Source: Actinomycetospora straminea
GTDB lineage: Bacteria; Actinomycetota; Actinomycetes; Mycobacteriales; Pseudonocardiaceae
Assembly (NCBI RefSeq): GCF_028737255.1
Contig: NZ_JAQZAN010000019.1
Span: 62,001 to 126,000 of the forward strand
Length of the DNA: 64,000 nucleotides
Direction: 5' to 3'
Shown: positions 25,448 through 35,448 of the stretch, one piece after another
Layout of the letters: each line of letters starts with the position of its first letter
How positions within the stretch are numbered: the first letter of the stretch is position 1
Program-made: the position numbers and the translations under genes
The notes under the pieces: model-generated
What the model was told of the DNA's origin: nothing
Database searches by the model: none
Seen by the model: the letters and a program-made list of their open reading frames with translations, nothing else

Positions 25448-27655
25448 TCAGCCGGCGGTGTGCCCCAACCGCTCGGACAGCGTGCCGAGTAGCTGCGTCG
25501 CGGCCTCGGCGATCACCGTGCCCGGACCGAAGATCGCGGCGGCGCCGTTGTCGAGCAGCTCCTGGTGGTCGCCGGGCGGGATGACGCCGCCCGCGACGAT
25601 GAGGATCTCCTCGGCGCCGGCCTCCGCGAGCTCGTCGCGCAGGGCCGGGACCAGCGACAGGTGCCCGGCCGCGAGCGACGAGACGCCGACGACGTGCACG
25701 TCGGCCTCGACGGCCTGGCGCGCGACCTCGGCGGGCGTCTGGAACAGCGGGCCCACGTCGACGTCGAAGCCGAGGTCGGCGAACGCGGTGGCGATGACCT
25801 TCTGCCCGCGGTCGTGGCCGTCCTGGCCCATCTTCGCGACGAGGATGCGGGGCCGGCGGCCCTCGGCGTCGGAGAACCGCGACGCCGCCTGGCGCGCCTG
25901 CTCGACGGCGGAGTTCTCGCCCACCTCGTCACGGTAGACCCCGGAGATCGTCCGGACGTCCGAGCGGTGCCGGCCGTAGACCTCCTCGAGCGCGTCGGAG
26001 ATCTCGCCGACGCTGGCCTTGGCGCGCGCGGCGTCGATGGCGAGCTTGAGCAGGTTGCCGTCGAGACCGGTCTCTCTCGTGCCCTGGTCGGCGGCGCGGG
26101 CGGCGTTGGTCAGCTGCTGCAGCGCCGAGCGCACGGCCTCGTCGTCGCGGTCGGCCCGGAGCTCCTTGAGCCGCTCGACCTGCTGGCGCAGCACGTCCTT
26201 GTTGTCGACCTTGAGCACGTCGACGTCCTCGCCCGCGGTCAGCGGGTACTTGTTGACGCCGATCAGCGGCTGGCGCCCCGAGTCGATCCGGGCCTGGGTG
26301 CGGGCCGCGGCCTCCTCGATGCGCATCTTCGGCAGGCCCTCGTCGATCGCCTGCGCCATGCCGCCGGTGGACTCCACCTCCTGGATGTGGGCCCACGCGC
26401 GGCCGGCGAGCTCGCGGGTCAGGCGCTCGACGTAGGCCGAGCCGCCCCACGGGTCGACGGTGCGCGTGGTGCCCGACTCCTGCTGCAGCAGCAGCTGGGT
26501 GTTGCGGGCGATGCGCGCGGAGAAGTCGGTCGGCAGCGCGAGCGCCTCGTCGAGGGCGTTGGTGTGCAGCGACTGGGTGTGCCCCTGGGTCGCGGCCATC
26601 GCCTCGACGCAGGTGCGGACGACGTTGTTGTAGACGTCCTGGGCGGTGAGCGACCAGCCGGAGGTCTGGCTGTGGGTGCGCAGGGAGAGCGACTTCGGGT
26701 TCTGCGCGCCGAACCCGTGCACGAGCTTCGCCCACAGCAGCCGGGCGGCGCGGAGCTTGGCGATCTCCATGAAGTAGTTCATGCCGATGCCCCAGAAGAA
26801 GGACAGCCTCGGCGCGAACTTGTCGATGTCCAGCCCGGCGTTCCGGCCCGCCCGCAGGTACTCCACCCCGTCGGCCAGCGTGTACGCCAGCTCCAGATCG
26901 GCCGAGGCCCCGGCCTCCTGGATGTGGTAGCCCGAGATGGAGATCGAGTTGAACTTGGGCATCTTCTCCGAGGTGTAGCTGAAGATGTCCGAGATGATCT
27001 GCATCGACGGTTTCGGCGGGTAGATGTAGGTGTTGCGGACCATGAACTCCTTGAGGATGTCGTTCTGGATGGTCCCGGCCAGCTGCTCCGGCGACACCCC
27101 CTGCTCCTCGGCGGCGGCGACGTAGAGCGCCATCACCGGGAGCACGGCCCCGTTCATGGTCATCGACACCGACATGCGGTCCAGCGGGATGCCGTCGAAC
27201 AGCTGGCGCATGTCGAGGATCGAGTCGATCGACACCCCGGCCATCCCGACGTCCCCGGACACGCGGGGGTTGTCGGAGTCGTAGCCGCGGTGGGTGGGCA
27301 GGTCGAACGCGACCGACAGGCCCTTCTGCCCGGCGGCGAGGTTGCGCCGGTAGAACGCGTTCGACTCCGCGGCGGTCGAGAAGCCCGCGTACTGGCGCAC
27401 GGTCCAGGGCTGGGTCACGTACATCGTCGGGTACGGCCCGCGCAGGTACGGCGTGACGCCCGGGTAGGTGTGCAGGAAGTCGAGGCCCTCGAGGTCCGCG
27501 TCGGTGTAGAGCGGCTTGACCCCGATGCCCTCGGGGGTCTCCCAGACGAGGTCCTCGGCGCCCTTGCCGGTGGCCTCCTCGAGCGCTGATTCCCAGTCGC
27601 CCGACGGCCCCTCGGGGGTGCCGAGCTCGACGTCACCGAAGTCGGGGATGCTCAT
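25448..27655 (-). CDS. mutB: methylmalonyl-CoA mutase, large (alpha) subunit
   Basis: 735 aa; interconverts (R)-methylmalonyl-CoA and succinyl-CoA with adenosylcobalamin. The TIM-barrel domain carries [31 protein letters not shown] and [12 protein letters not shown]. The C-terminal B12 domain has the cobalt-ligating His in DGHDRGQK, with GVSSLAAGH and GGVIPP. The ATG overlaps the small-subunit stop (ATGA). With MeaB it gives a route from propionyl-CoA to succinyl-CoA. Confidence 0.97.
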   Translation of the reverse strand: MSIPDFGDVELGTPEGPSGDWESALEEATGKGAEDLVWETPEGIGVKPLYTDADLEGLDFLHTYPGVTPYLRGPYPTMYVTQPWTVRQYAGFSTAAESNAFYRRNLAAGQKGLSVAFDLPTHRGYDSDNPRVSGDVGMAGVSIDSILDMRQLFDGIPLDRMSVSMTMNGAVLPVMALYVAAAEEQGVSPEQLAGTIQNDILKEFMVRNTYIYPPKPSMQIISDIFSYTSEKMPKFNSISISGYHIQEAGASADLELAYTLADGVEYLRAGRNAGLDIDKFAPRLSFFWGIGMNYFMEIAKLRAARLLWAKLVHGFGAQNPKSLSLRTHSQTSGWSLTAQDVYNNVVRTCVEAMAATQGHTQSLHTNALDEALALPTDFSARIARNTQLLLQQESGTTRTVDPWGGSAYVERLTRELAGRAWAHIQEVESTGGMAQAIDEGLPKMRIEEAAARTQARIDSGRQPLIGVNKYPLTAGEDVDVLKVDNKDVLRQQVERLKELRADRDDEAVRSALQQLTNAARAADQGTRETGLDGNLLKLAIDAARAKASVGEISDALEEVYGRHRSDVRTISGVYRDEVGENSAVEQARQAASRFSDAEGRRPRILVAKMGQDGHDRGQKVIATAFADLGFDVDVGPLFQTPAEVARQAVEADVHVVGVSSLAAGHLSLVPALRDELAEAGAEEILIVAGGVIPPGDHQELLDNGAAAIFGPGTVIAEAATQLLGTLSERLGHTAG

Positions 27656-29532
27656 CGGACCTCCAGGGCCTCGAGGGTGTCGCGGAGAACGGCGGCGGCG
27701 TCGCACCCGGCGTAGAGGGTGGCGTCGACGCCCTCGACGTCCTTCTTCCCTGCCAGCAGGATGCGCGTCGCTCCGGCCTCGCGCAGGGCCGCGGCGACGC
27801 CGGCGGCGTGCTCGTCGTAGCGCTTGTCCGACGACGCGATCACCGCCACCGGGGTGCCGGCCTCGCGGAAGGCGTCCGCGATCTCCTGCGGGTCGGTGCC
27901 ACCGGGGCCGTCGAGCGTGGCCACGCCCCCGGCGTTCAGCAGGTTCGTGGTGAACGAGGCGCGGGCGGTGTACTCGGCGAGGGCGCCGATCGTGGCGAGG
28001 AAGACGGTCGGGCGCTGCCCCGTCGACGCCGCGGCGTCGGCGCGGTCGCGGAGCTCCTCGAAGACCTGGGCGTAGCGCCGGCGGGGCAGGCCGCCGTCGT
28101 GCTCGGTGATCGGCAGGGGGGCCCGCTGCGGGAGCTCCTCGTGCAGGTTCGGGAACTCGCTGACGCCGGTGATCGGGTCCTTCCGCCGGGCGATGCGCGT
28201 CGCCCGCTGCTGCCACGTCTCGTCGAGGCGAGCCGCGAGGCTGCCGTCGTCCAGCACCGCCGCGATGCCGCCGTCGCGCTCGGTACGCGTGAACTCCTCC
28301 CAGGCGGCGTGGGCCAGCGCGTCGGTCAGCGACTCGACGTACCAGGAGCCGCCGGCCGGGTCGATGACGTGCGCGAGGTGCGACTCCTCGAGCAGCAGCG
28401 CCTGGGTGTTCCGCGCGAGGCGGCGGGCGGCCTCGTCGGGACGGCCGAGCTCGCTGTCGAAGGGCAGCACGGTGACCGCGGCGGCCCCGCCCAGCCCGGC
28501 GCCGACGGCGGCGACGGTGGTGCGCAGCATGTTCACCCACGGGTCGCGGCGGGTGATCATCGCCGGGCTCGTGACGGCGTGCTGGACCATCGCCCGCGCG
28601 CTCTCGGAGGCGCCGGACACGGACCCGATCCGCTCCCAGCAGCGGCGCGCGGCGCGGAGCTTGGCGAGCGTCGCGAACTGGTCGGCGGTGGCGGCGAACC
28701 GGAACTCGATCCGGCGGAACGCGTCGTCGGTGCTCAGGCCCGCGTCGGTGAGCAGGCGCAGCGCGTGGACGCCGGCGGCGAGCGCGGCACCGAGCTCCTG
28801 GGCGTCGCTGCCGCCCGCGCGGTGGTACGGCAGGGCGTCGGCGACGACGGTGCGCAGCTCGGGGTGGCTCCCGGCGGCCTGCCGGGCGTGCTCGAGGAGG
28901 GCGTCGGTGTACGGCTGGTCCAACGCCGGCCCGCCCTGGGTGCGGTCGAGCAGCGGGTCGTAGCCGAGCGAGCCGCCGATCGCCCCGGAGCCCGCCTGCT
29001 CGGCGAAGCGCAGCAGCGCCGCGGCGGCGTCCGGGGTGTCGCGGCCGGCGTCGAGCGCGATCGGCGCCAGGTCGACGAACACGCCCTCGAGCAGGGTCGG
29101 CAGCGCGTCGACGGGCGGGCCGCCGGCGTCGCCGAGCACGAGCCACAGCGACGAGACACCGTTCTCCAGCTCGGCCATGACCACGTCGTGGGCCTCGCCG
29201 AGGTCACCGTCGGCGGGGAACGCGTGGCGCTGGCGGACCAGCCAGCCCTCGGCGACCTGGCCCTCGGGGCGGGCGCCGCGGACGAACGGCGGCAGGCCCG
29301 GCACCCCGACGGGCACGTGCGGGGCGTCCTCGGCGGCGTAGAGGCCGGCGATGGTGATGCCGTCGTCGGTGACGGTCGCGAGCGCCGCCTCGGCCTCCTC
29401 CGGGGACAGCTCGCGGCCCGACTTCGCCAGCACGCCCGCGACCAGCTCGCGCCACTGCTCGCGGGTCGGCGCCTCGAACTCGCCAGCCAGCGTCAGGTCC
29501 TCCGGGCTCTCGGTGGGCTCCGCTGCGGTCAT
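27652..29532 (-). CDS. mutA: methylmalonyl-CoA mutase, small (beta) subunit
   Basis: 626 aa; structural, non-catalytic partner of MutB. A mutase barrel is recognisable ([48 protein letters not shown]). The C-terminal B12-like domain is degenerate and lacks the DxHxxG cobalt ligand, as expected for the beta subunit. First gene of the mutA-mutB operon, ATG start. Confidence 0.95.
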   Translation of the reverse strand: MTAAEPTESPEDLTLAGEFEAPTREQWRELVAGVLAKSGRELSPEEAEAALATVTDDGITIAGLYAAEDAPHVPVGVPGLPPFVRGARPEGQVAEGWLVRQRHAFPADGDLGEAHDVVMAELENGVSSLWLVLGDAGGPPVDALPTLLEGVFVDLAPIALDAGRDTPDAAAALLRFAEQAGSGAIGGSLGYDPLLDRTQGGPALDQPYTDALLEHARQAAGSHPELRTVVADALPYHRAGGSDAQELGAALAAGVHALRLLTDAGLSTDDAFRRIEFRFAATADQFATLAKLRAARRCWERIGSVSGASESARAMVQHAVTSPAMITRRDPWVNMLRTTVAAVGAGLGGAAAVTVLPFDSELGRPDEAARRLARNTQALLLEESHLAHVIDPAGGSWYVESLTDALAHAAWEEFTRTERDGGIAAVLDDGSLAARLDETWQQRATRIARRKDPITGVSEFPNLHEELPQRAPLPITEHDGGLPRRRYAQVFEELRDRADAAASTGQRPTVFLATIGALAEYTARASFTTNLLNAGGVATLDGPGGTDPQEIADAFREAGTPVAVIASSDKRYDEHAAGVAAALREAGATRILLAGKKDVEGVDATLYAGCDAAAVLRDTLEALEVR

Positions 29533-29631
29533 GCGCGGGATCGTAGGACGGTCAGGCCCGACCGGTTCGCCTCCGTGCGCCAGGCCACCGGTGCGGGCGA
29601 GCGGAATCGGTCGAGTCGGGGTGCGGGTGTT

Positions 29632-29682
29632 GCAGCGAACGGGCGGTTCGCTGCCTCTACGCGCGCGAACTCCCCGTTCGCG
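29632..29682. repeat. double-hairpin repeat (family R4), copy 1
   Basis: Two hairpins: GCAGCGAAC/GTTCGCTGC with loop GGGCG, then CGCGAAC/GTTCGCG with loop TCCCC. An inverted copy lies at 31882-31931. It includes the stop codon of the XRE-cupin gene and may terminate transcription. Confidence 0.65.
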
Positions 29683-30238
29683 TCCCCCGCATGTGCACCC
29701 GCTCGCCCTGGCGCCCGAACAGCGCGAGCACCTCGACCGGCCCGTCGCCGGTGCTCCCCAGCCAGTGGGGACGCCGGGTGTCGATCTCGGTGGCCTCGCC
29801 CGGCCGCAGAACGAGGTCGCTGTCGCCGTTGATGACGCGCAGCCGCCCGGCGAGGACGTAGACCCACTCCCAGCCCTGGTGGGTCGGCAGCTCGGCGGGC
29901 GGGGTGTGCCGGGCGGGCGAGAAGACGAACTTGTAGGCCGCGGGCTGGCCGGGGCTGCGCGAGAGCCGGTACATCACCGTGTCCTCGCTCTGCGCGACCG
30001 GCGCGTCGCGGGCGGGCGGGGCCTCGCGCAGGCCGACGAGCTCGTCGAGCCCGGTGCCGTAGACGGTCGCCAGGGGCAGGAGCAGCTCGAGGGTGGCGCG
30101 CCGGCCACCGTGCTCGAGCCGCGAGAGGGTGCTGACCGAGATGCCGGTGCGCTCGGAGAGCTCGGCGAGGCCCAGGCCCTCGCGGCGCCGCCGCGTGGCC
30201 AGCCGGGCGCCCAGGTCGCCGAGGACGTCGGTGGACAT
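29657..30238 (-). CDS. XRE-family regulator with C-terminal cupin
   Basis: 193 aa. Helix-turn-helix at about 8-62 (LGARLATRRRREGLGLAELSERTGISVSTLSRLEHGGRRATLELLLPLA). Cupin ligand domain at about 105-180 (THQGWEWVYVLAGRLRVINGDSDLVLRPGEATEIDTRRPHWLGS). Proteins of this build usually repress an adjacent operon and respond to a small molecule. Start ATG; just upstream is the palindrome TTGCCACTATGGCAA, the likely operator. It is divergent from the flavoprotein/methyltransferase pair. Its last codons lie inside the R4 repeat. Confidence 0.9.
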   Translation of the reverse strand: MSTDVLGDLGARLATRRRREGLGLAELSERTGISVSTLSRLEHGGRRATLELLLPLATVYGTGLDELVGLREAPPARDAPVAQSEDTVMYRLSRSPGQPAAYKFVFSPARHTPPAELPTHQGWEWVYVLAGRLRVINGDSDLVLRPGEATEIDTRRPHWLGSTGDGPVEVLALFGRQGERVHMRGTRTGSSRA

Positions 30239-30240
30239 GT

Positions 30241-30255
30241 TTGCCACTATGGCAA
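30241..30255. promoter_or_regulatory. operator for the XRE-cupin regulator
   Basis: TTGCCA-CTA-TGGCAA is a perfect palindrome 3 nt upstream of the regulator's ATG and about 40 nt before the divergent flavoprotein gene. It suits autoregulation and control of the pair. Confidence 0.65.
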
Positions 30256-30296
30256 GAATCCTCGTCGCCGGCCCGCCGTCGGCGCACGGTGGTCCC

Positions 30297-31253
30297 ATGA
30301 CCGACGAACCCCTCGACGCCCTCGTCCTCGGGGGTGGCGCGGCCGGGCTCTCCGGCGCGCTGACCCTCGCCCGCTCCCGCCGCTCGGTGCTCGTGCTCGA
30401 CGCCGGCGAACCCCGCAACGCCCCCGCCGAGGGGGTGCACGCCTTCCTCACCCGCGACGGCCTGCCGCCCGCCGAGCTCGTGCGCCTCGGGCGCGCGGAG
30501 GTGGAGTCCTACGGCGGCCGGTTCCGCTCCGGCGCCGCCGTCGCCGCGCGCCGTGAGAGCGAGCTGTTCGCCGTCGACACCGCCGACGGCGACACGCTGC
30601 GCGCGCGCCGGCTGCTCGTCGCGACCGGCCTGGTCGACGAGCTGCCCGACCTGCCCGGCGTCCGCGAGCTGTGGGGCCACGACGTGCTGCACTGCCCGTA
30701 CTGCCACGGGTGGGAGGTGCGCGACCAGCCCGTCGCCGTGCTGGGCAGCGGGCCGAACAGCCTGCACCAGGTCAAGCTCTTCTCGCAGCTGACCGCCGAC
30801 CTCGTCTACCTGCGCCACCACGCGCCGGCGCTCTCGCCCGACGAGGCGGAGGAGCTCGCCGCGCTCGGCGTCACGGTGATCGACGAGGAGGTGGCCCGCC
30901 TGGAGATCGCCGACGGCCGCCTCACCGGTGTCCGCCTCGTCGGCGGGCGGGTCGTGCCGCGCACCGCACTCGTGGTCGGGCCGCGGTTCGTGGCGCGCAG
31001 CGCGGTGCTCGAGGACCTCGGCGTCCCCGTCGTCGACCACCCGTGGGGCGGGCGCTACGTCGCGACCGCCGACGTCACGGGCCGGACCGAGGTGCCCGGC
31101 GTCTGGGTCGCGGGCAACGTCGCCGACCTGTCCGCGCAGGTCGTCGCGGCCGCCGCGGCGGGCACGATGGCGGGCGCGCGGATCAACGCCGACCTCGTCG
31201 AGGAGGACATCGCGCGGGCCGTCGCCCGCCACCGGGAGGGAGCACTCGCATGA
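30297..31253 (+). CDS. thioredoxin-reductase-like FAD oxidoreductase
   Basis: 318 aa. FAD-binding GGGAAGLSGALTLA (12-25), GLVDELPDLPGV, and a redox-active C133-P-Y-C136 in LHCPYCHGWEV. NADPH-binding VLGSGPNSLHQ and the C-terminal AGNVADLSAQVVAAAAAG complete the fold. It resembles the NAD(P)/FAD proteins paired with methyltransferases and XRE-cupin regulators in actinobacteria. The substrate is unknown. The stop overlaps the methyltransferase ATG (ATGA). Confidence 0.88.
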   Translation: MTDEPLDALVLGGGAAGLSGALTLARSRRSVLVLDAGEPRNAPAEGVHAFLTRDGLPPAELVRLGRAEVESYGGRFRSGAAVAARRESELFAVDTADGDTLRARRLLVATGLVDELPDLPGVRELWGHDVLHCPYCHGWEVRDQPVAVLGSGPNSLHQVKLFSQLTADLVYLRHHAPALSPDEAEELAALGVTVIDEEVARLEIADGRLTGVRLVGGRVVPRTALVVGPRFVARSAVLEDLGVPVVDHPWGGRYVATADVTGRTEVPGVWVAGNVADLSAQVVAAAAAGTMAGARINADLVEEDIARAVARHREGALA

Positions 31254-31906
31254 CGACCCACGAGCAGTACACCGCCGCGTTCTGGGACGAGCGCTACGGG
31301 AGCAGCGAGAGGATCTGGAGCGGCGAGCCGAACGCGGTGCTCGTGGCGGAGGTCGCCGACCTCGCGCCCGGCACCGCCCTCGACGTCGGCAGCGGCGAGG
31401 GCGGCGACGCGATCTGGCTCGCCGCGCGCGGGTGGCGGGTCACCGCGGTCGACGTCTCGGGTGTGGCGCTCGAGCGCGTGGCCGCCCGGGCCGCGGCCGA
31501 GGGCCTCGGCGAGCGGGTGACGACGCGCGCCGTCGACCTCTTCGCCGACGACCTCCCCGGCGGCTTCGACCTCGTCACGATGCACTTCATGCAGCTGCCG
31601 GGTGCCGAGCGTCCGCGGCTCTACCGAGCCGTCGCCGGCGCCGTCGCGCCCGGGGGCACGCTGCTGATCGTGGGGCACGACCCGGAGGGCATGCCGCCGG
31701 AGGCCGAGCACCACCACCCGCCGGACATGTTCGCCACGGCCGAGCAGCTGGTCGGCGAGCTCGGCGACGCGATCGCGGGCTGGACGGTCGAGGTCGCCGA
31801 GCGCCGGGGCCGCGACGCCGTCCAGCCCGACGGACGCCCGCGCTTCCTCTACGACGCCGTGCTGCGGGTGCGCCGGCCGGGGCGAATGGGGCCTTCGCGC
31901 GCGTAG
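31250..31906 (+). CDS. class I SAM-dependent methyltransferase
   Basis: 218 aa. Motif I LDVGSGEGGDAIWLAARGW (about 43-61) with the acidic post-I residue in VTAVDVSGVALERV; DLVTMHFMQLPG and GTLLIVGHDPEGMPP follow. The N terminus (FWDERYGSSERIWSGEPN) is typical of the tellurite/thiopurine-type small-molecule methyltransferases. The translational overlap with the flavoprotein gene suggests a joint detoxification step. The stop TAG is provided by the R4 repeat. Confidence 0.87.
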   Translation: MTTHEQYTAAFWDERYGSSERIWSGEPNAVLVAEVADLAPGTALDVGSGEGGDAIWLAARGWRVTAVDVSGVALERVAARAAAEGLGERVTTRAVDLFADDLPGGFDLVTMHFMQLPGAERPRLYRAVAGAVAPGGTLLIVGHDPEGMPPEAEHHHPPDMFATAEQLVGELGDAIAGWTVEVAERRGRDAVQPDGRPRFLYDAVLRVRRPGRMGPSRA

Positions 31907-31931
31907 AAGCAGCGAACAGCGCGTTCGCTGC
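31882..31931. repeat. double-hairpin repeat (family R4), copy 2; likely bidirectional terminator
   Basis: GCGAA/TTCGC hairpin, then GCAGCGAAC/GTTCGCTGC with loop AGCGC, inverted relative to 29632-29682. It lies between the convergent methyltransferase and MatB-like genes and overlaps both of their 3' ends. Confidence 0.65.
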
Positions 31932-33379
31932 TACGACAGGCGCGCCTTCTGCACCTTGCCCATCGCGTTGCGGGGCAGGGCGTCGACGACGCGGACCTCG
32001 CGGGGGCGCTTGTGCGCCGAGAGGCGGTCGGCGACGAAGGCGATGACCTCCTCGGGGTCGACGGGGTCGCCGACGAGGACGACGTGGGCGACGATCCGCT
32101 GGCCCAGGTCGTCGTCGGGCTCGCCGACCACGGCCGCCTCGCGGATGCCCTCGTGCTCGAGGAGCGCGGTCTCGATCTCGCCGGCCCCGACGCGGTACCC
32201 GCCGGTCTTGATGAGGTCGACCGAGCGGCGGCCGACGATCCGGTGGTAGCCGCCCTCGTCGATCACCGCGGCGTCGCCGGTGCGGAACCAGCGGTCCGTG
32301 GTCCACGTCGCGGCGGTCGCCTCGGGGCGGCCGAGGTAGCCGTCGAACAGGCCGGGGCCGCGCAGCTGCAGCTCGCCGATGGTCTCGCCGTCGTGCGGGA
32401 GCAGCTGGACACCGTCGTCCTGGGCGGTCTCCTCGTCGGTGGACGCCAGTCGCGTCTCCACCCCGGCGACGGGCACCCCGACCCAGCCGGGCCGGCGCTC
32501 GCCGTCGGCCCGGACCGACAGGGTGATCATGGTCTCGCTCATCCCGTAGCGCTCGACCGGCGCCTGCCCGGTGAGCTCGCGCAGCTGCTCGAACACCGGC
32601 ACGGGCAGCGGCGCGCTGCCCGAGACGAGCAGGCGGGCCGGTCGCAGCGCGGCCGCGGCCTGCGGGTCGGCGGCGATGCGCGACCAGATCGTCGGGACCC
32701 CGAACAGCAGCGTCGCGCCGTGGTCGCGGACGGCCGCCGCGTACGCCGACGGCTTCGGCCGCCCGACGTGCACCAGCGGCGAGCCGATCCGCAGCGCGCC
32801 GAAGACCCCGAGCACCAGCCCGTGCACGTGGAACAGCGGCAGGCCGTGCGCGAGGGTGTCCCGCGCCGTCCAGTCCCAGGCCTCGGCGAGCCCGTCGAGC
32901 CCGGCGCCCATCGCGGCCCGCGAGAGCAGCACGCCCTTGGGCGCGCCGGTGGTGCCGGACGTGTAGAGCACCAGCGCCGGGCCGTCGTTCGGGGCCTCGC
33001 GGGCGACGTCGCCGCTGCGGCGGTTGATGTCGACCTTGCGCATCGGCAGCGAGACGTCGTGCGGCCGGTCGCCGATCCACAGCGAGGCGCCGGAGTCGGT
33101 GATGACGTGGCTGCGCTCGCCCGGGCCGGTGTCGGGCGGCACCGGGACGACGGGCACGCCGGCGAGCAGGCCGCCGACCATCGCGACGACGGCCTGCGCC
33201 GTCGGCTCGGCGAGCACGGCGACCGGGCCCTCGTCGGAGCGTTCGCGGATCTGGTCGGCGACGACGGCCGCCGCCCCGAGGAGCTCGGGACCGGACATGG
33301 CGGCGTCACCGACACGGATCGCGTCGGGGTCGTCGAGGGCCCCCTCGGCCAGTGCCCGCAGCAGCGTCATGGCGCCCAT
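31931..33379 (-). CDS. matB: MatB-like malonyl/methylmalonyl-CoA synthetase
   Basis: 482-aa AMP-forming ligase that would make malonyl-CoA or methylmalonyl-CoA from the diacid, CoA and ATP. P-loop LVLYTSGTTGAPKG, the MatB-type segment HGLPLFHVHGLVLGVFGALR, FGVPTIWSRIA, ERYGMSETM, hinge WFRTGDAAV, IVGRRSVDLIKTGGYRVGAGEIE and the catalytic C-terminal Lys in RNAMGKVQK. The close match to actinomycete MatB in length and motifs supports the name. ATG at 33370 is an alternative start. It fits the methylmalonyl-CoA genes nearby. Confidence 0.83.
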   Translation of the reverse strand: MGAMTLLRALAEGALDDPDAIRVGDAAMSGPELLGAAAVVADQIRERSDEGPVAVLAEPTAQAVVAMVGGLLAGVPVVPVPPDTGPGERSHVITDSGASLWIGDRPHDVSLPMRKVDINRRSGDVAREAPNDGPALVLYTSGTTGAPKGVLLSRAAMGAGLDGLAEAWDWTARDTLAHGLPLFHVHGLVLGVFGALRIGSPLVHVGRPKPSAYAAAVRDHGATLLFGVPTIWSRIAADPQAAAALRPARLLVSGSAPLPVPVFEQLRELTGQAPVERYGMSETMITLSVRADGERRPGWVGVPVAGVETRLASTDEETAQDDGVQLLPHDGETIGELQLRGPGLFDGYLGRPEATAATWTTDRWFRTGDAAVIDEGGYHRIVGRRSVDLIKTGGYRVGAGEIETALLEHEGIREAAVVGEPDDDLGQRIVAHVVLVGDPVDPEEVIAFVADRLSAHKRPREVRVVDALPRNAMGKVQKARLS

Positions 33380-33622
33380 GATGGGTTCTGCCCCCGCGGG
33401 CGCGCGCGGCTACCCCGGCGGGCGGCCTCGCACCAGCAGCTTGTCGACGATCACCCCGCAGCTTCCGGGCGTCGCGCTCGCCGCCCCCACCGGTTGTCAA
33501 CGGGGGGCGGGCGGCCGTGATCGTCGGGAGGACGGCCGGGTCGAGCGCGACATCGCCAGCGTCGAGACGGCCCGTGACGTCCGGCGCCCCTCGTCGCGTC
33601 GGGCCTGGAGCAGGCTGAGCCG

Positions 33623-34495
33623 CTACCCGTCCCGGCGTCGCATCTGCCACACCGTGACCGCGGCGCCGAGGACGACGTAGACCAGCGCCCGCCCCGTGCT
33701 CGAGGCCAGGCCGTCGAGCGGGAGCGGGTCGCGCAGGGCGTCGGCGCCGGCGGTCCAGCCCGAGGTCAGCAGCAGGGGCTGGAGCCACTCGAGCGACGGC
33801 ACCGCCGCGAGCACCCCGAAGACGATCAGGCCGCCGAGGACGGCGGCCAGCACGACGAGCGGGTGCTCGGTGAACGCCGACACCGCGAGGGCGACCGCCG
33901 CGATGGCCAGCAGCTGCACGATCGTCCAGCCCGCCACCAGCGCGACGCGGCCGAGGGCCTCGCCGAGCCCGAGCGTGGTGCCCGACAGCGTGATCATGGT
34001 GCCGCTCGGGCCACCCACGACGACGAGGCCCGTGAGCACGCCGACCACCGCGACGACGAGCACCGCCAGCACGGCGACCGTGAGCACCCCGGCCGCCTTC
34101 ATGACGACCAGGCGGACCCGGCCCACCGGGGCGAGCAGCAGCCCCCGCAGCGTGCCGTGCGCGGCCTCGCCGGCCAGGGCGTCCGCGGCCGCGGTGGCCA
34201 CCGTCAGCGGGAGCAGGAGCGAGAGCGCGAGGCCCAGGGCGGCGATCGGCAGCACGAGGCCGTTGCCGGCCACCGCGGCGACCAGGCCCGGGCCGTCGCC
34301 GTCGCCCGGACCGCCGGTCAGCGCGATCCCGACCCCGAGCGCGATCGGCACCAGCGCCAGGAGCCCGAGCAGGACCAGCGTGCGGGGCCGGCGCAGGACC
34401 CACCGGATCTCTGCGGCAGCGAGCCGTCCGAGCGGGGCGACCGAGCGGGTCGAGGCCCGGCTCGCGGGCGGGGCGCTCGCGGACACCGTCGTCAC
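33623..34495 (-). CDS. ABC-2 type transporter permease
   Basis: 290-aa membrane protein with about six helices (LVLLGLLALVPIALGVGIAL, VLPIAALGLALSLLLPLTVATAAADALAGE, AGVLTVAVLAVLVVAVVGVLTGLVVV and others). The GEAAHGTLRGLLLAPVGRVRL motif is typical of ABC-2 exporters. GTG start overlaps the ATPase stop. With the ATPase and the LolA/MucB-like gene it forms a three-gene operon divergent from a two-component system. Confidence 0.9.
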   Translation of the reverse strand: MTTVSASAPPASRASTRSVAPLGRLAAAEIRWVLRRPRTLVLLGLLALVPIALGVGIALTGGPGDGDGPGLVAAVAGNGLVLPIAALGLALSLLLPLTVATAAADALAGEAAHGTLRGLLLAPVGRVRLVVMKAAGVLTVAVLAVLVVAVVGVLTGLVVVGGPSGTMITLSGTTLGLGEALGRVALVAGWTIVQLLAIAAVALAVSAFTEHPLVVLAAVLGGLIVFGVLAAVPSLEWLQPLLLTSGWTAGADALRDPLPLDGLASSTGRALVYVVLGAAVTVWQMRRRDG

Positions 34496-35448
34496 GCGTC
34501 CTCCTCGGTCAGGCGGGCGAAGAGCTCCTCGAGGTGGGCGCGGCGGCGGTGGACCTCCCACACCGCGACCCCGGCCCCGACGAGCGCGGCCACGATCTCG
34601 GGTGCCTCGAGCGCGCCCGGCGGGACCGCGACGCCGCCCTCGGCGCGGTAGGACGGCGCGCCGGCCTCGCGGAGCGCGAGGATCGCGTCGTCGACGTCCG
34701 GAGTGCTGACGACCAGGCCGCCGGCGTCCGCCTCGAGCAGGGCCCGGAGCTCGCCGGACACCAGCAGCGTCCCGGTCTGCAGCACCGCGACGTGGGTGCA
34801 CACGGCCTCGACCTCGGCGAGCAGGTGCGACGACAGCAGCACCGTGGCGCCCGCGTCGCGCAGCTCGGCCACCACCCGGCGCACGTCGCGCGTGCCGGCC
34901 GGGTCGAGCCCGTTGGTCGGCTCGTCGAGCACCACGAGCCGGCGCGGGACGAGCAGCGCCGCGGCGAGCCCGAGGCGCTGCTTCATGCCGAGGGAGTAGC
35001 CGCGGTAGCGCCGGCGGGCGGCGTCGGCGAGCCCGACCCGCTCGAGCGCCGCGTCGACCGGGCCGCGCAGGTCGCCGTCGAGGCGGGGCTCGGCGGTCGC
35101 GGCGCGCAGCAGGTTGTCGCGGCCGGACAGGAACGGGTGGAAGCCGGGCCCCTCCACCAGCGCGCCGACGTCCGGCAGCGCGGCGGTGAGGTCGTCGCCG
35201 GCGTGCCCGAGCAGCTCGACGGTGCCCGCGGTGGGCCGGGTGAGGCCGAGCAGCATGCGGATGAGGGTGGTCTTCCCCGACCCGTTGGGCCCGAGCATCC
35301 CGAGCACGGCGCCGGCCGGGACGTCGAGGTCCACGTCGTCGACGGCCACCGTCGCCCCGAACGTCTTGCGCAGCCCGCGCACACGCGCGGCGACCGCGTC
35401 CGGGGCGGCGGCGGTGGCCGGCGCGGCGACCGAGGGGGCGGCCGTCAC
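34492..35448 (-). CDS. ABC transporter ATP-binding protein
   Basis: 318 aa. Walker A GPNGSGKTTL, signature YSLGMKQRLGLAAAL, Walker B RRLVVLDEPTNGLDP and switch His in SSHLLAEVE. The type is that of drug/bacitracin-resistance exporters. An Ala-rich N-terminal leader of about 20 aa and a C-terminal region of about 90 aa (REAGAPSYRAEGGVAVPPG) are usual. GTG start overlaps the preceding stop (GTGA). Confidence 0.93.
   Translation of the reverse strand: MTAAPSVAAPATAAAPDAVAARVRGLRKTFGATVAVDDVDLDVPAGAVLGMLGPNGSGKTTLIRMLLGLTRPTAGTVELLGHAGDDLTAALPDVGALVEGPGFHPFLSGRDNLLRAATAEPRLDGDLRGPVDAALERVGLADAARRRYRGYSLGMKQRLGLAAALLVPRRLVVLDEPTNGLDPAGTRDVRRVVAELRDAGATVLLSSHLLAEVEAVCTHVAVLQTGTLLVSGELRALLEADAGGLVVSTPDVDDAILALREAGAPSYRAEGGVAVPPGALEAPEIVAALVGAGVAVWEVHRRRAHLEELFARLTEEDA

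Noticed and set aside
32431-32460. Another R1 copy (TGGACGCCAG in the MatB-like gene)
   Set aside because: Only about 10 nt match and no flanking R1 modules are present, so chance is sufficient.
33380-33622. Possible small gene between the MatB-like and permease genes
   Set aside because: Frames here lack a credible start with ribosome binding site and match no recognised protein; treated as non-coding.
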